Of a stretch of DNA of 64,000 nt, positions 42,980 to 50,786 are shown in pieces. A program made the translations under genes and the position numbers. Within the stretch, counting starts at the first letter, position 1, and each line of letters opens with the position of its first letter. Origin of the DNA: Arthrobacter_B sp038069765 (GTDB taxonomy: Bacteria; Actinomycetota; Actinomycetes; Actinomycetales; Micrococcaceae); assembly GCF_038069765.1 (NCBI RefSeq), contig NZ_JBBPFS010000001.1:372001-436000 (forward strand). Reading direction: 5' to 3'. Under the pieces are notes generated by a model. It worked only from the letters and a program-made list of their open reading frames with translations. It was not told the origin of the DNA and ran no database searches.

Positions 42980-44407
42980 TCAGTAGCTGATGACCTGCGG
43001 GGCACCCAGGTGCTTGAGGCCCTCGACGCCGAACTCCAGGCCGTAGCCGGACTGCTTGGCTCCGCCGAAGGGAATCCTCGGGTCCACGGTGCCGTGCTTG
43101 TTGATCCAGACGGTGCCGGCCTGGATGCGGGCTGCCACTTCCCTGGCTGCGTCCTTGTCCGAAGACCAGACGGAGGCGCCCAGGCCAACCTCAAGGCCGT
43201 TGGCCATTTCCACTGCCTCGTCCACCGTGGAGTACCGGATGATCGGAAGAGCTGGACCAAACTGTTCCTTCGCGACCAGCGGATTGCTGTTGTCGATGTC
43301 CGCCACCAGGGTGGTGGGATAGAAGTAGCCGGGACGGTCGGGGTCAGGGTTTCCGCCGAGCACTATCCGTGCGCCGGAGTCGCGGGCTGCCTCCACGAGA
43401 TCGGCCACAATGGTGTACTGCGCCTGGTTCTGCAGCGGCCCGAGGACGTTGTTCTCATCCATCCCCACGCCCATGGGCATCTTGGCGGCGACGCCGGCCA
43501 GCGCGGTGACGATGTCGTCGTAGATGTCCTCGTGCACGTAGAGGCGTTTCATGGCCGCGCAGGTCTGCCCGGTGTTGATGAACGCTCCCCAGAACAGGTC
43601 CTCGGCAATGGCCTCCGGATCGGCATCGGGGAGCACAATCCCGGCGTCGTTGCCGCCCAGTTCCAGGGTCAGCCGCTTCACCGTGTCGGCGGAGGAACGG
43701 ATGATCGCCTTGCCGGTGGCGGTGGAGCCGGTGAACATGATTTTGTCCACGTCTGGATGGGCGGAGAGTGTCTCGCCGACGTCGCGGCCGCCGGAGACCA
43801 CCTGCAGCACGTCGCCAGGCAGCGCCTGGTTGATGACGGCGGCCAGGGCCAGCACGGACAGCGGGGTGTATTCGGAGGGCTTCATCACCACGGTGTTGCC
43901 CATCCGCAGCGCCGGTGCGAGCTGCCAGACGCTGATCATCATGGGCCAGTTCCAGGGGCCGATGGCGCCCACGACGCCGAGGGGCCGGTAGTGCAGCTCG
44001 GCCCGCCCGCCGTCGTCGTCCACCAGCACCTCCGGCTCCAGGTCGAACGAGGCCGCGGCACGCAGCCAGGCGGCGGCGCCGCCGACTTCGAAGCGGGCGT
44101 TGGGTCCGTTCAGCGGCTTGCCCTGTTCGCGGGAGAGCAGCTCGGCGAGGCCTTCGGCCGCGGCATCAACGGCGTCGGCTGCGCGGTTCAGGGCTTCACG
44201 CCGGCCGGTGTGGCCGAGGGCGGCCCAGGACGGCTGGGCGGCGCGGGCGGCGGAGACCGCTTTCTCCAGGTCTTCAACGGTGTGGACCGGAGCTTTGCCC
44301 ACCAGCTCGCCCGTGGCCGGATCCAGGATGTCCCGGCCTTCACCGGCAGCCGAAACGGTGCCCAGAAGGTCCTGGTAGGAAGTAAGTGCTGAGTCGGCGA
44401 GAGGCAT
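42980..44407 (-). CDS. NAD(P)-dependent aldehyde dehydrogenase
   Basis: 475 residues. The catalytic Cys is in NTGQTCAAMKR and the general-base Glu in LELGGNDAG. Cofactor-binding FTGSTATGKAI and the N-terminal PWNWPMM are standard. It should oxidise the aldehyde produced by the copper amine oxidase or GMC enzyme to the acid. Its own promoter region (44408-44519) carries the AraC-type half-site pair, at the same distance upstream as in the permease and amidohydrolase promoters, supporting joint control. Confidence 0.93.
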   Translation of the reverse strand: MPLADSALTSYQDLLGTVSAAGEGRDILDPATGELVGKAPVHTVEDLEKAVSAARAAQPSWAALGHTGRREALNRAADAVDAAAEGLAELLSREQGKPLNGPNARFEVGGAAAWLRAAASFDLEPEVLVDDDGGRAELHYRPLGVVGAIGPWNWPMMISVWQLAPALRMGNTVVMKPSEYTPLSVLALAAVINQALPGDVLQVVSGGRDVGETLSAHPDVDKIMFTGSTATGKAIIRSSADTVKRLTLELGGNDAGIVLPDADPEAIAEDLFWGAFINTGQTCAAMKRLYVHEDIYDDIVTALAGVAAKMPMGVGMDENNVLGPLQNQAQYTIVADLVEAARDSGARIVLGGNPDPDRPGYFYPTTLVADIDNSNPLVAKEQFGPALPIIRYSTVDEAVEMANGLEVGLGASVWSSDKDAAREVAARIQAGTVWINKHGTVDPRIPFGGAKQSGYGLEFGVEGLKHLGAPQVISY

Positions 44408-44489
44408 ATCCTGCTCCTTTGGAAGATGGTTGGACGGTGGTCCCAGTTAACTGTGGCTCAGGTCACCGCGCCAGCGGTTGGCTTTGCGT

Positions 44490-44516
44490 GAGTACTGCTT
44501 GGCAAAGCGTGCACAG
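44490..44516. promoter_or_regulatory. AraC-type half-site pair upstream of aldehyde dehydrogenase
   Basis: GAGTACTG at 44490-44497 and GTGCACAG at 44509-44516, 19 bp apart, 83-109 nt upstream of the start codon. A shared flank TTGGCTTT precedes the pair here and upstream of the permease. Confidence 0.6.
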
Positions 44517-44519
44517 CTC

Positions 44520-46007
44520 CTACGCGGCGCCTTCTTCCGGCAGGTCACCGCCGTGGCCGATTCCCGCATAGGTTTCGGGGCTGCGCCGGCGCAGCACCAG
44601 TCCCCAGGCGAGGCCGAGGACCCCGGGTGCCAGGACGATGGCCGGCAGCAGCCAGCCAAGGATGCTCGCTTCCTGCAGGCCGATCAGCACGTCGAAGTTG
44701 GCCACGATCATGCTGAACACTGCGGCCAGGGCGATGCCAGCCGCAGTCGGTGCAATCAGCCGGGTCCAGGTGCCGTACCAGGAGGCGTGGCGGTTCAGAT
44801 AGCCCACCACCGCGAAGGACGTCAGCGCCATCAGCAGCACCAGGCCGAAGGCGCCCATGTTGGTCAGCCAGGTGAACAGGGTGAGGACGGGGAACAGCGG
44901 CCCGGATTCGGAGTTCCGGCCGGCGGCGGCGAAGATTAGCAGCACCACGACGGCGATGGCGGACTGGGTCAGGGAGCCAGCCACCGGGGCCTGGGTGCGG
45001 GGGCTGGTGGCGGCCAGGGCCTTGGGCAGCACGCCCTCCCGGCCGAGCGCGAAGAAGTAGCGGGCCACCACGTTATGGAAGGCCACCAGGGCTGCCAGCA
45101 GGCTGGTGACAAACAGCAGCGAGGACAGATTCACCGCCCACTGCGGCACCCGGTCGGCCAGGAACGCAAAGACCAGGTCCGGACCCAGTTCGGTGGAGCG
45201 CGCTATGACCTGGCTGTCCCCTTCGCCCACGGACATGGCCCAGGCGGAGAAGGCGTAGAAGCAGGCAATCACCACAATGGCGATGAAGGTGGCCCGGCGG
45301 GCGGTGGTGCGCGGGTCCTTGACCTCCTCGTTGTAGATGGCGCCGGACTCAAAGCCCATGAACGCAGCAATGCTGAAGGCCAGCGCGGCCCCGACGCCGG
45401 CGGTGAACAGGCCCGACGGCGCGAGGGAGGCGGCGGTGATGCCTTCCGGTGCCGCCGCCACGGAAATGAGGTCGTAGACAATGACCACGAGGAACTCCAG
45501 GGCCACCAGTGCGCCCAGCACCTTGGCCGAAAGATCCACCTTGCAGACGCCCAGCACGGCGACGACGGCCCACGCGGCCAGGGCGCAGATCCACCAGGCG
45601 GGCTCCGCCCCGCTCAGGCCCGTGATGAAGGAGGACAGGGCGAAGCCGAACATTCCGTAGATGCCGATCTGCATGGCGTTGTAGGCCACCAGGGCCACCC
45701 AGGCGGCGCCGACGCCGGCGGGCCGGCCCAGGCCGCGGGCAATATAGGCGTAAAACGCACCGGCGTTGTGCACGTGCTGACTCATGGCCGAGTAGCCCAC
45801 GGTAAAGAGCAGGAGCACGGCGCCGAGAATGATGAAGGAGAGCGGGATGCCCGGCAGTCCGGTGACGGCGTAGTTGCTTGTCACTCCGCCGGCCACCACC
45901 GTCAGCGGCGCCGAGGCGGCAATGATCATGAACACGAGCGCCGGCACACCGAGGCGCCGCTGCCCCAGAGCCGTGCCCGGGCTGCGCTGCTGGGCGGTTA
46001 AGGACAC
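44520..46007 (-). CDS. APC-superfamily permease, probable amine or amino acid importer
   Basis: 495 residues from GTG 46007, with AGGAG 6 nt upstream; an upstream ATG at 46043 is less likely. Twelve to thirteen TM helices. Helix 1 has IIAASAPLTVVAGGV, and the helix-6 region FMGFESGAIYNEEVKDPRTTARRA is typical of APC importers of amino acids, polyamines or ethanolamine. Placed among amine-oxidising genes, it probably brings in the amine substrate. The substrate is inference. Confidence 0.88.
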   Translation of the reverse strand: MSLTAQQRSPGTALGQRRLGVPALVFMIIAASAPLTVVAGGVTSNYAVTGLPGIPLSFIILGAVLLLFTVGYSAMSQHVHNAGAFYAYIARGLGRPAGVGAAWVALVAYNAMQIGIYGMFGFALSSFITGLSGAEPAWWICALAAWAVVAVLGVCKVDLSAKVLGALVALEFLVVIVYDLISVAAAPEGITAASLAPSGLFTAGVGAALAFSIAAFMGFESGAIYNEEVKDPRTTARRATFIAIVVIACFYAFSAWAMSVGEGDSQVIARSTELGPDLVFAFLADRVPQWAVNLSSLLFVTSLLAALVAFHNVVARYFFALGREGVLPKALAATSPRTQAPVAGSLTQSAIAVVVLLIFAAAGRNSESGPLFPVLTLFTWLTNMGAFGLVLLMALTSFAVVGYLNRHASWYGTWTRLIAPTAAGIALAAVFSMIVANFDVLIGLQEASILGWLLPAIVLAPGVLGLAWGLVLRRRSPETYAGIGHGGDLPEEGAA

Positions 46008-46101
46008 GGAGGTCTCCTGACGGACGAGGCTGAGTCGATGCACCCGGAACGGGTGACCTTCACTGTGGCCTACGTCATAGTGCCACCGCTTGGCTTTCAG
46101 C

Positions 46102-46128
46102 GAGCACTGATTGCCGATATGTGCACTT
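46102..46128. promoter_or_regulatory. AraC-type half-site pair upstream of permease
   Basis: GAGCACTG at 46102-46109 and GTGCACTT at 46121-46128, 19 bp apart, 95-121 nt upstream of the permease start. About 40 nt around it align with the site upstream of aldehyde dehydrogenase. Confidence 0.6.
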
Positions 46129-46151
46129 GGCGCAAAAGCAGGTGGCCGTAC

Positions 46152-47153
46152 TCAGGTGCGCCGGCGGTAGGCGGTGGGGGAGCAGCCGTGCGCTGCGCGG
46201 AAGATGCGGCTGAAGTGCGCCGGGTCGGGCAGGCCCCAGCGGGCGCCGATGGCAGAGATCGGTACGTCGGCCAGTAGGGGGTCGGCCAGGTCATGCCGGG
46301 CTCCTGCCAGCCGCCGCTCGCGGATCCAGGCCGCCGCAGTGGTTCCGCTGTCTTCGAAGAGCTTGTGCAGGCTGCGCGTGGAAATGTAGTGCGCGGCGGC
46401 CACGTAGCCGGGAGAGAGGTCCGGGTTGGAGAGCTGTCCGTCGATAAAGAGCTGAATCCGGTGCAGCATCCGGGTCTGGCTGCCGCCCTCCGCCGCCGGG
46501 CTGGAATAGGCCTCGTCCGCCAGCAGGGTGGCCAGCAGGTCAACGGTGTTCATGGCCAGCCGGTGTGCAATCGGTCCGTCGAGTTCGGGCAGCATGCGCG
46601 CGGTTTGCGTCAGGAACGGCACCACGGCACGGCCCAGCCGGTGTTCCTTGCCCAGCGGAATGGCGGTCAGCCCGCGCATCTGGTCTGCCGAGAGGCCCAC
46701 CAGGTGCTTCGGGAACATCAGTACCAGCGTGGAAAAGCTCTCATCGAACCGCAGGGTGTAGGGCTCGCCGGTGTCGTAGATCGCCAGCTCCCCGGTGGTC
46801 AGCACCGTTTCGCGGCCGCCCTGGCGGAGGACTCCGCTGCCGGAGAGCTGCAGGTTCAGCTTGTAGAAACCTGATCCGCCGGCTGAGATCAGCTCCGGGG
46901 TGCGCCTCACGGCGTGCGCCATGGCGTCCACCTGGACTATGGCGAGTTCGCGCAGCTGGTGGCTGGTGAGCTGGCCCGCGAAGGACGCCTCCGGGTGGAT
47001 CCCGGCGGGTGCCGTCTCGAGCGGAACAAAGGACTCCGAGATGAGCCGTTTCCACTCCGGAAAGGACTGGGCCCGGACGACGGCGCCGGCGGAGTTCCGG
47101 ACGGTCCCGCCGGAAGCCACCCGGACAGGTCCGTCGGGAAGCATGGTTGTCAT
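46152..47153 (-). CDS. AraC-family regulator, FeaR-like
   Basis: 333 residues from ATG 47153, with AAGGAAG 3-9 nt upstream. The N-terminal domain (about 1-210) is the AraC-binding-like/FeaR type, with AIYDTGEPYTLRF and LVLMFPKHLVG. The C-terminal domain has two HTHs (SPGYVAAAHYISTRSLHKLF and ISAIGARWGLPDPAHFSRIF). FeaR activates tyramine/phenylethylamine oxidation in E. coli, which fits the copper amine oxidase and aldehyde dehydrogenase genes nearby. It is the best candidate to bind the repeated half-sites in this cluster, including one pair in its own promoter. Confidence 0.9.
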   Translation of the reverse strand: MTTMLPDGPVRVASGGTVRNSAGAVVRAQSFPEWKRLISESFVPLETAPAGIHPEASFAGQLTSHQLRELAIVQVDAMAHAVRRTPELISAGGSGFYKLNLQLSGSGVLRQGGRETVLTTGELAIYDTGEPYTLRFDESFSTLVLMFPKHLVGLSADQMRGLTAIPLGKEHRLGRAVVPFLTQTARMLPELDGPIAHRLAMNTVDLLATLLADEAYSSPAAEGGSQTRMLHRIQLFIDGQLSNPDLSPGYVAAAHYISTRSLHKLFEDSGTTAAAWIRERRLAGARHDLADPLLADVPISAIGARWGLPDPAHFSRIFRAAHGCSPTAYRRRT

Positions 47154-47232
47154 GGTCTTCCTTTCCCATCGGGTACCGGCAGTGTCCGTGGCGGCGGTCA
47201 CATAGAGGGAACTTACGCGCTTTCCGGGCCTT

Positions 47233-47262
47233 TGTCGAAGTTTTTCTCCCTGTGTCGAACTT
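47233..47262. promoter_or_regulatory. Direct repeat in the AraC regulator promoter
   Basis: TGTCGAAGTT (47233-47242) and TGTCGAACTT (47253-47262), exactly 20 bp apart and 80-109 nt upstream of the regulator start. Geometry equals the other cluster sites but the sequence differs, sharing mainly the ACTT core. Confidence 0.55.
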
Positions 47263-47358
47263 CCCGGCGGCGACCAGGGGTACGTGTGGTCCGGCCGGCG
47301 CACGCGGAACCGCGGCGACTGGCGGCACGGCAGGGGGAGACAAATGCCGAATACATCT

Positions 47359-47381
47359 GTACTGTACGAGTGTATAGACAC
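47359..47381. promoter_or_regulatory. Adjacent short palindromes before small membrane gene
   Basis: GTACTGTAC (47359-47367) is followed by GTGT-ATAG-ACAC (47370-47381), 30-52 nt before the start codon at 47411. A TetR-type site for the downstream regulator is plausible. Confidence 0.4.
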
Positions 47382-47410
47382 AGAGGTACTTCAACGCTTT
47401 TGGAGGAATC

Positions 47411-47620
47411 ATGAGCAAGCAGGGTAAAGGCATTGCTGTCGGCGTCGGTATGGTCGTCTTCGGTGCGGTTCTCTATGTGGTCTTCGGCCATATTGTGAAG
47501 GTCGAGACCCCGGTGATCGGACTTCGGCAGACGGGAGCGGTGATCGCTGTGCTGGGGATCATTGAGTTGGTGGCATTGCAGTGGGGCGGCGCCCGCAGGA
47601 GAGGAGACGATCTCCTCTGA
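47411..47620 (+). CDS. Small two-helix membrane protein
   Basis: 69 residues: two TM helices (about 8-30 and 42-58), short loops and a basic end GGARRRGDD. GGAGG lies 5 nt before the ATG. No family recognised. Its 3' end overlaps the TetR gene in another frame by 40 nt, if the GTG at 47581 is used. It probably belongs to a two-gene operon with that regulator. Confidence 0.75.
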   Translation: MSKQGKGIAVGVGMVVFGAVLYVVFGHIVKVETPVIGLRQTGAVIAVLGIIELVALQWGGARRRGDDLL

Positions 47621-48150
47621 CGGCAGAAGAACGCATCCTCGGCGCGGTGCTGGACGTACTGGCCGAACACGGAGTCGACAGGCTCAGCATCAGGAGCGTG
47701 GCCCAGGCGGCGGGCATCTCTCCCGCCCAGGTCCAGTACTACTACCGGACCAAGCGCGACCTGGTCCGGGCGGGCTTCGAATATTCCAGCGGCCAGTTTC
47801 TCGCTGCCGTAGCGGCGGCAGAACCCGCCACGCTTCGGGAGCTGACTCTGCAGTGGCTCCCCCTGGATGAGGCGAGGGAGCGCCGTGCGCGGGTCTGGCT
47901 GGCCTATACCGAAATGGCTGCCCGCGATGAGCAACTTGCCGCTGAGGCTGCCCGCACTGACGAGGAACTGCGTCAGTGGTTCACCGGTGCCGGCGTTCCG
48001 GGGCCGCAGGCGGCAATGCTGCTGGCTGTGATAGACGGAGTCACAGCACAATGCCTGGTCCTGCCGCTGCCCCGGCGCCGGGAACTTGCGGAGAAGACGC
48101 TGTTGGCTTTTCTGGATGATCAGAACCTCAACGTGAAGCTTGACCGGTGA
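47581..48150 (+). CDS. TetR-family transcriptional regulator
   Basis: 189 residues from GTG 47581. TetR HTH (LAEHGVDRLSIRSVAQAAG, then VQYYYRTKRDLVRAGF) and a TetR_C_6/BetI-like C-terminal half with RVWLAYTEMAARDEQL. The start is uncertain: the GTG overlaps the preceding gene, and an AGGAGAGGAGA run lies just before codon 13 (CTG), which could be the real start. Probable repressor of the two-gene operon through the palindromes at 47359-47381. Confidence 0.83.
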   Translation: MGRRPQERRRSPLTAEERILGAVLDVLAEHGVDRLSIRSVAQAAGISPAQVQYYYRTKRDLVRAGFEYSSGQFLAAVAAAEPATLRELTLQWLPLDEARERRARVWLAYTEMAARDEQLAAEAARTDEELRQWFTGAGVPGPQAAMLLAVIDGVTAQCLVLPLPRRRELAEKTLLAFLDDQNLNVKLDR

Positions 48151-48167
48151 GCTGCCGGGAAGCGCGT

Positions 48168-48755
48168 CTAGCCGCGCAGTAAATCCAGCTGCCCGTCCAG
48201 CTGCGCAACCAGCTGGTCCGGGGAGTTGAAGCCCGGATCAAACACGGCAGCTACCTGTGCGCCCAGCAGGAAGGTCAGCAGGCTTTCGGCGGCGATCTCG
48301 GCCGGCACTCGTCCGCCGTCGTCCGCGCCCCGCGCCGCGGACAGCCAGCCGCGGATGCTGCTGCGCCACTGCAGCATGGCTGCGTCGTTGACCTCGGCCT
48401 GTGCCGGATCGTGTAGCGCCTGCTGCCAGAAGGCGATGACCACCCGCGCTTCATCCAGCCGGTTTGCGTCCAGGGGAAGCACTTCAAGGCAGAAGGCCCG
48501 CAGGGCCTCAAAGCCGTTCAGGCCCGCGGTTGCCGTCTCCCCGCGGCTGTTGGTGCGGGAAAAGACGTGGCGGAACGTTGCCTCCATGAGGTCCGATTTG
48601 GCGGGAAAGTACGGCTTAATCGCGCCGTTGGCATACCCGGCCTCGGCCGCGACCTCGCGCAGCGTGGCGCCGTCCAGCCCCCGCCGGGCGATCACCCGCC
48701 ACGTGGTCTGCACGATTTCAGCGCGCCGCCGCTCATGGTCCACGATCTTGGGCAT
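48168..48755 (-). CDS. TetR-family regulator, BetI-like
   Basis: 195 residues. HTH region IVQTTWRVIARRGLDGATLR and NGAIKPYFPAKSDLMEATF; the C-terminal half has RVVIAFWQQALHDPAQAEV, like BetI. GAAGGGAA precedes the ATG. BetI-type regulators often control choline or amine oxidation genes. Transcribed with the same polarity as the amidohydrolase 144 nt upstream, it may regulate part of the amine cluster. Confidence 0.87.
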   Translation of the reverse strand: MPKIVDHERRRAEIVQTTWRVIARRGLDGATLREVAAEAGYANGAIKPYFPAKSDLMEATFRHVFSRTNSRGETATAGLNGFEALRAFCLEVLPLDANRLDEARVVIAFWQQALHDPAQAEVNDAAMLQWRSSIRGWLSAARGADDGGRVPAEIAAESLLTFLLGAQVAAVFDPGFNSPDQLVAQLDGQLDLLRG

Positions 48756-48899
48756 GCTTCCCTTCCGGTGCCGGCCCCCGCGGCCGTCTCGTCTCCGGCC
48801 ATCCTAACGAGGCGGGACCGCCTCCAGGACCACGTTCCTGCGGGAAGCGGACGGGAGCTGCGGAAGATGCCGGTTTCCGGCGGCGGGTACAGGCCCGGT

Positions 48900-50594
48900 T
48901 CACACTGCCGGGGCGGCCGCCTCCGGCTGTCCGGCTGCAGCGGCTTCCGTTGAGAAAACCTGCCGGCCGGCAAACCAGGTCTGCTCGGCAGTGATGCCCG
49001 GAATCATCTCCACATCGATGGCGAAGGGATCCGCTGAGAGCACCACGAAGTCCGCCGACTTGCCCGGCGCCAGGGTTCCGGCGACGTCGTCCAGTCCCAT
49101 GGCCCGGGCGCAGTCCACCGTGTAAATGCGGACGGCCTCCTCGAGGGTCACCGCCTGTTCCGCCCACAGAGTGCCGGGGAATTCTCCGGTCGGATCCTTG
49201 CGGGTGACCAACCCGTAGATGCCTTCCCACGGATTGGGGGAGACGCTCACCGGCCAGTCGGATCCGGCGGCCACGAGTGCTCCGGCGTCCAGCAGTGACC
49301 GGTTGGGCTGCATTTTTTCGGCGACCTCCGCCGGCAGCACCGATTTCATCGCTTCGGAGATTACGCCCGGGAACCACAGCGACGGCGAGATGTCCGCAGT
49401 CACGCCCAGCTCGGCGAAGCGCGGAATGTCGCTTTCCTGTACAAACTGGCCGTGGGCAATGTGATAGCGGACTTCGCCGTGTCCGGCTGCCCGGACCTTC
49501 TGCACGGTGTCCAGGACCAGGCGCACCGATGCATCACCGGTGCAGTGGATCTTGGCGGAGATGCCGCGGGCCGCCGTGCGCATCAGCCAGCCCTCCAGCT
49601 CTTCGGGTTTCATGGTGGTGGTGCCGCAGGTGCAGCCCGGCACGCCGTCCTCGGGCAGGTAGGGCTCCAGGAAAGCGCCCGTCCTGGCCGGCGGGACACC
49701 GTCGAGGAAAATCTTGATGAAATCCGGCCGGTGATGGGCCGAGCGCAGGCTCTCGCGGTGTTCGATGATGCCTTCGCCCAGCGGAGCCGTGCCGAAAATG
49801 AAGTCATTGGCCGCCATGGAGGTGACTACCCAGGCCTGCAGCCGCCCGGCGTCGTCGAGCTGTTTCAGTGCCTGCAGCAGCTGCAGGGAGCTGGCCGCGT
49901 CCTGGAAGCCGGTGATGCCATAGGCGTGGAGCATTTCAATGCCGCGCTCCGCAGCACGGGCCAAATCCCCGACGGAGTCCCCGCCGCCCGCCGCGCGGGC
50001 CTTTTCCACCAGGACACCCGCTGCCTCGAACAGGACACCGGTGGGCCTGCCGGCGCCGTCGTGCAGAATGCGTCCGCCCTCCGGGTGGGGAGTTTCCGGG
50101 CCGATGCCAGCTGCCGCCAGGGCGGCCGAGTTGGCCCAGCGGTTGTGCAGGCTGTCATCGCGCAGCATCGCCGGCCGTCCGCCGGTGGCCTCGTCCAGCC
50201 GGGCCAGGGCCTCGGGGGTGCTGATCTCCTCCAGCAGGCCGGAACCCCACTGCCCGCCGACCACCCAGGCATCCGCGGGCAGGGCCGATGACCAGGCCGC
50301 CACCTCGTCCAGGAACGCGTCGAGTCCGGCTGTGGGCGGAATGCGGCATTCGAACAGATCCGCCTGTCCGGCAGCGGAGTGGTGGTTGTGCACGTCCATC
50401 AGGCCGGGCATGACATACGCGCCGTCCAGGTCCAGGACTGTAGCGGCCTCCGGTGCCAGCGCGGCGGCAGCATCTCCGGTTGCCACGACGACGCCGCCGG
50501 CGGACGCGAGTGCGTGGGTCCGTCCGAGCGCCGGGTCCAGGGTGTCTATGACGCCGTTGAGCAGCACCAGATCGGGGGAAGTGGTTTCGGGCAT
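48900..50594 (-). CDS. YtcJ-type metal-dependent amidohydrolase
   Basis: 564 residues from ATG 50594, with GGAAAGG about 9 nt upstream. The amidohydrolase-superfamily barrel has the metal-binding HNHH near residue 70, a CTGDASVRLVLD block and the acidic GSDWPVS. Its C-terminal TLAPGKSADFVVL rebuilds the beta-sandwich. Relatives hydrolyse N-acyl or cyclic amides. It is divergent from the copper amine oxidase with shared AraC-type sites between them, so it may release an amine from an amide precursor; that is inference. Confidence 0.88.
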   Translation of the reverse strand: MPETTSPDLVLLNGVIDTLDPALGRTHALASAGGVVVATGDAAAALAPEAATVLDLDGAYVMPGLMDVHNHHSAAGQADLFECRIPPTAGLDAFLDEVAAWSSALPADAWVVGGQWGSGLLEEISTPEALARLDEATGGRPAMLRDDSLHNRWANSAALAAAGIGPETPHPEGGRILHDGAGRPTGVLFEAAGVLVEKARAAGGGDSVGDLARAAERGIEMLHAYGITGFQDAASSLQLLQALKQLDDAGRLQAWVVTSMAANDFIFGTAPLGEGIIEHRESLRSAHHRPDFIKIFLDGVPPARTGAFLEPYLPEDGVPGCTCGTTTMKPEELEGWLMRTAARGISAKIHCTGDASVRLVLDTVQKVRAAGHGEVRYHIAHGQFVQESDIPRFAELGVTADISPSLWFPGVISEAMKSVLPAEVAEKMQPNRSLLDAGALVAAGSDWPVSVSPNPWEGIYGLVTRKDPTGEFPGTLWAEQAVTLEEAVRIYTVDCARAMGLDDVAGTLAPGKSADFVVLSADPFAIDVEMIPGITAEQTWFAGRQVFSTEAAAAGQPEAAAPAV

Positions 50595-50665
50595 GACGGG
50601 CCTTTCCGCAGAAGTTCCGTTCAGCTTCGCCTCCGCCGGCACGGGACGTCTTGGCGCCGAGCGTG

Positions 50666-50709
50666 CCGCACTTGTTGATGCGTGCACTTCTCTTCCCAGC
50701 GGTGTACTT
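50666..50709. promoter_or_regulatory. AraC-type half-sites in amidohydrolase/amine oxidase divergent promoter
   Basis: CCGCACTT (50666-50673), GTGCACTT (50682-50689) and GTGTACTT (50702-50709). The last two are 20 bp apart. They lie 88-115 nt upstream of the amidohydrolase and 78-105 nt upstream of the amine oxidase. Confidence 0.65.
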
Positions 50710-50786
50710 GGCTCTTGTAACTCAGGTCACAGCCCGTTATCGTCTACAGCCATAGAAAAAACCCGTTTGATGAATCCGGAGAGTCC

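Noticed and set aside
43010..44392. Long open frame antisense to aldehyde dehydrogenase
   Set aside because: Shadow of a well-conserved enzyme gene; no recognisable domain.
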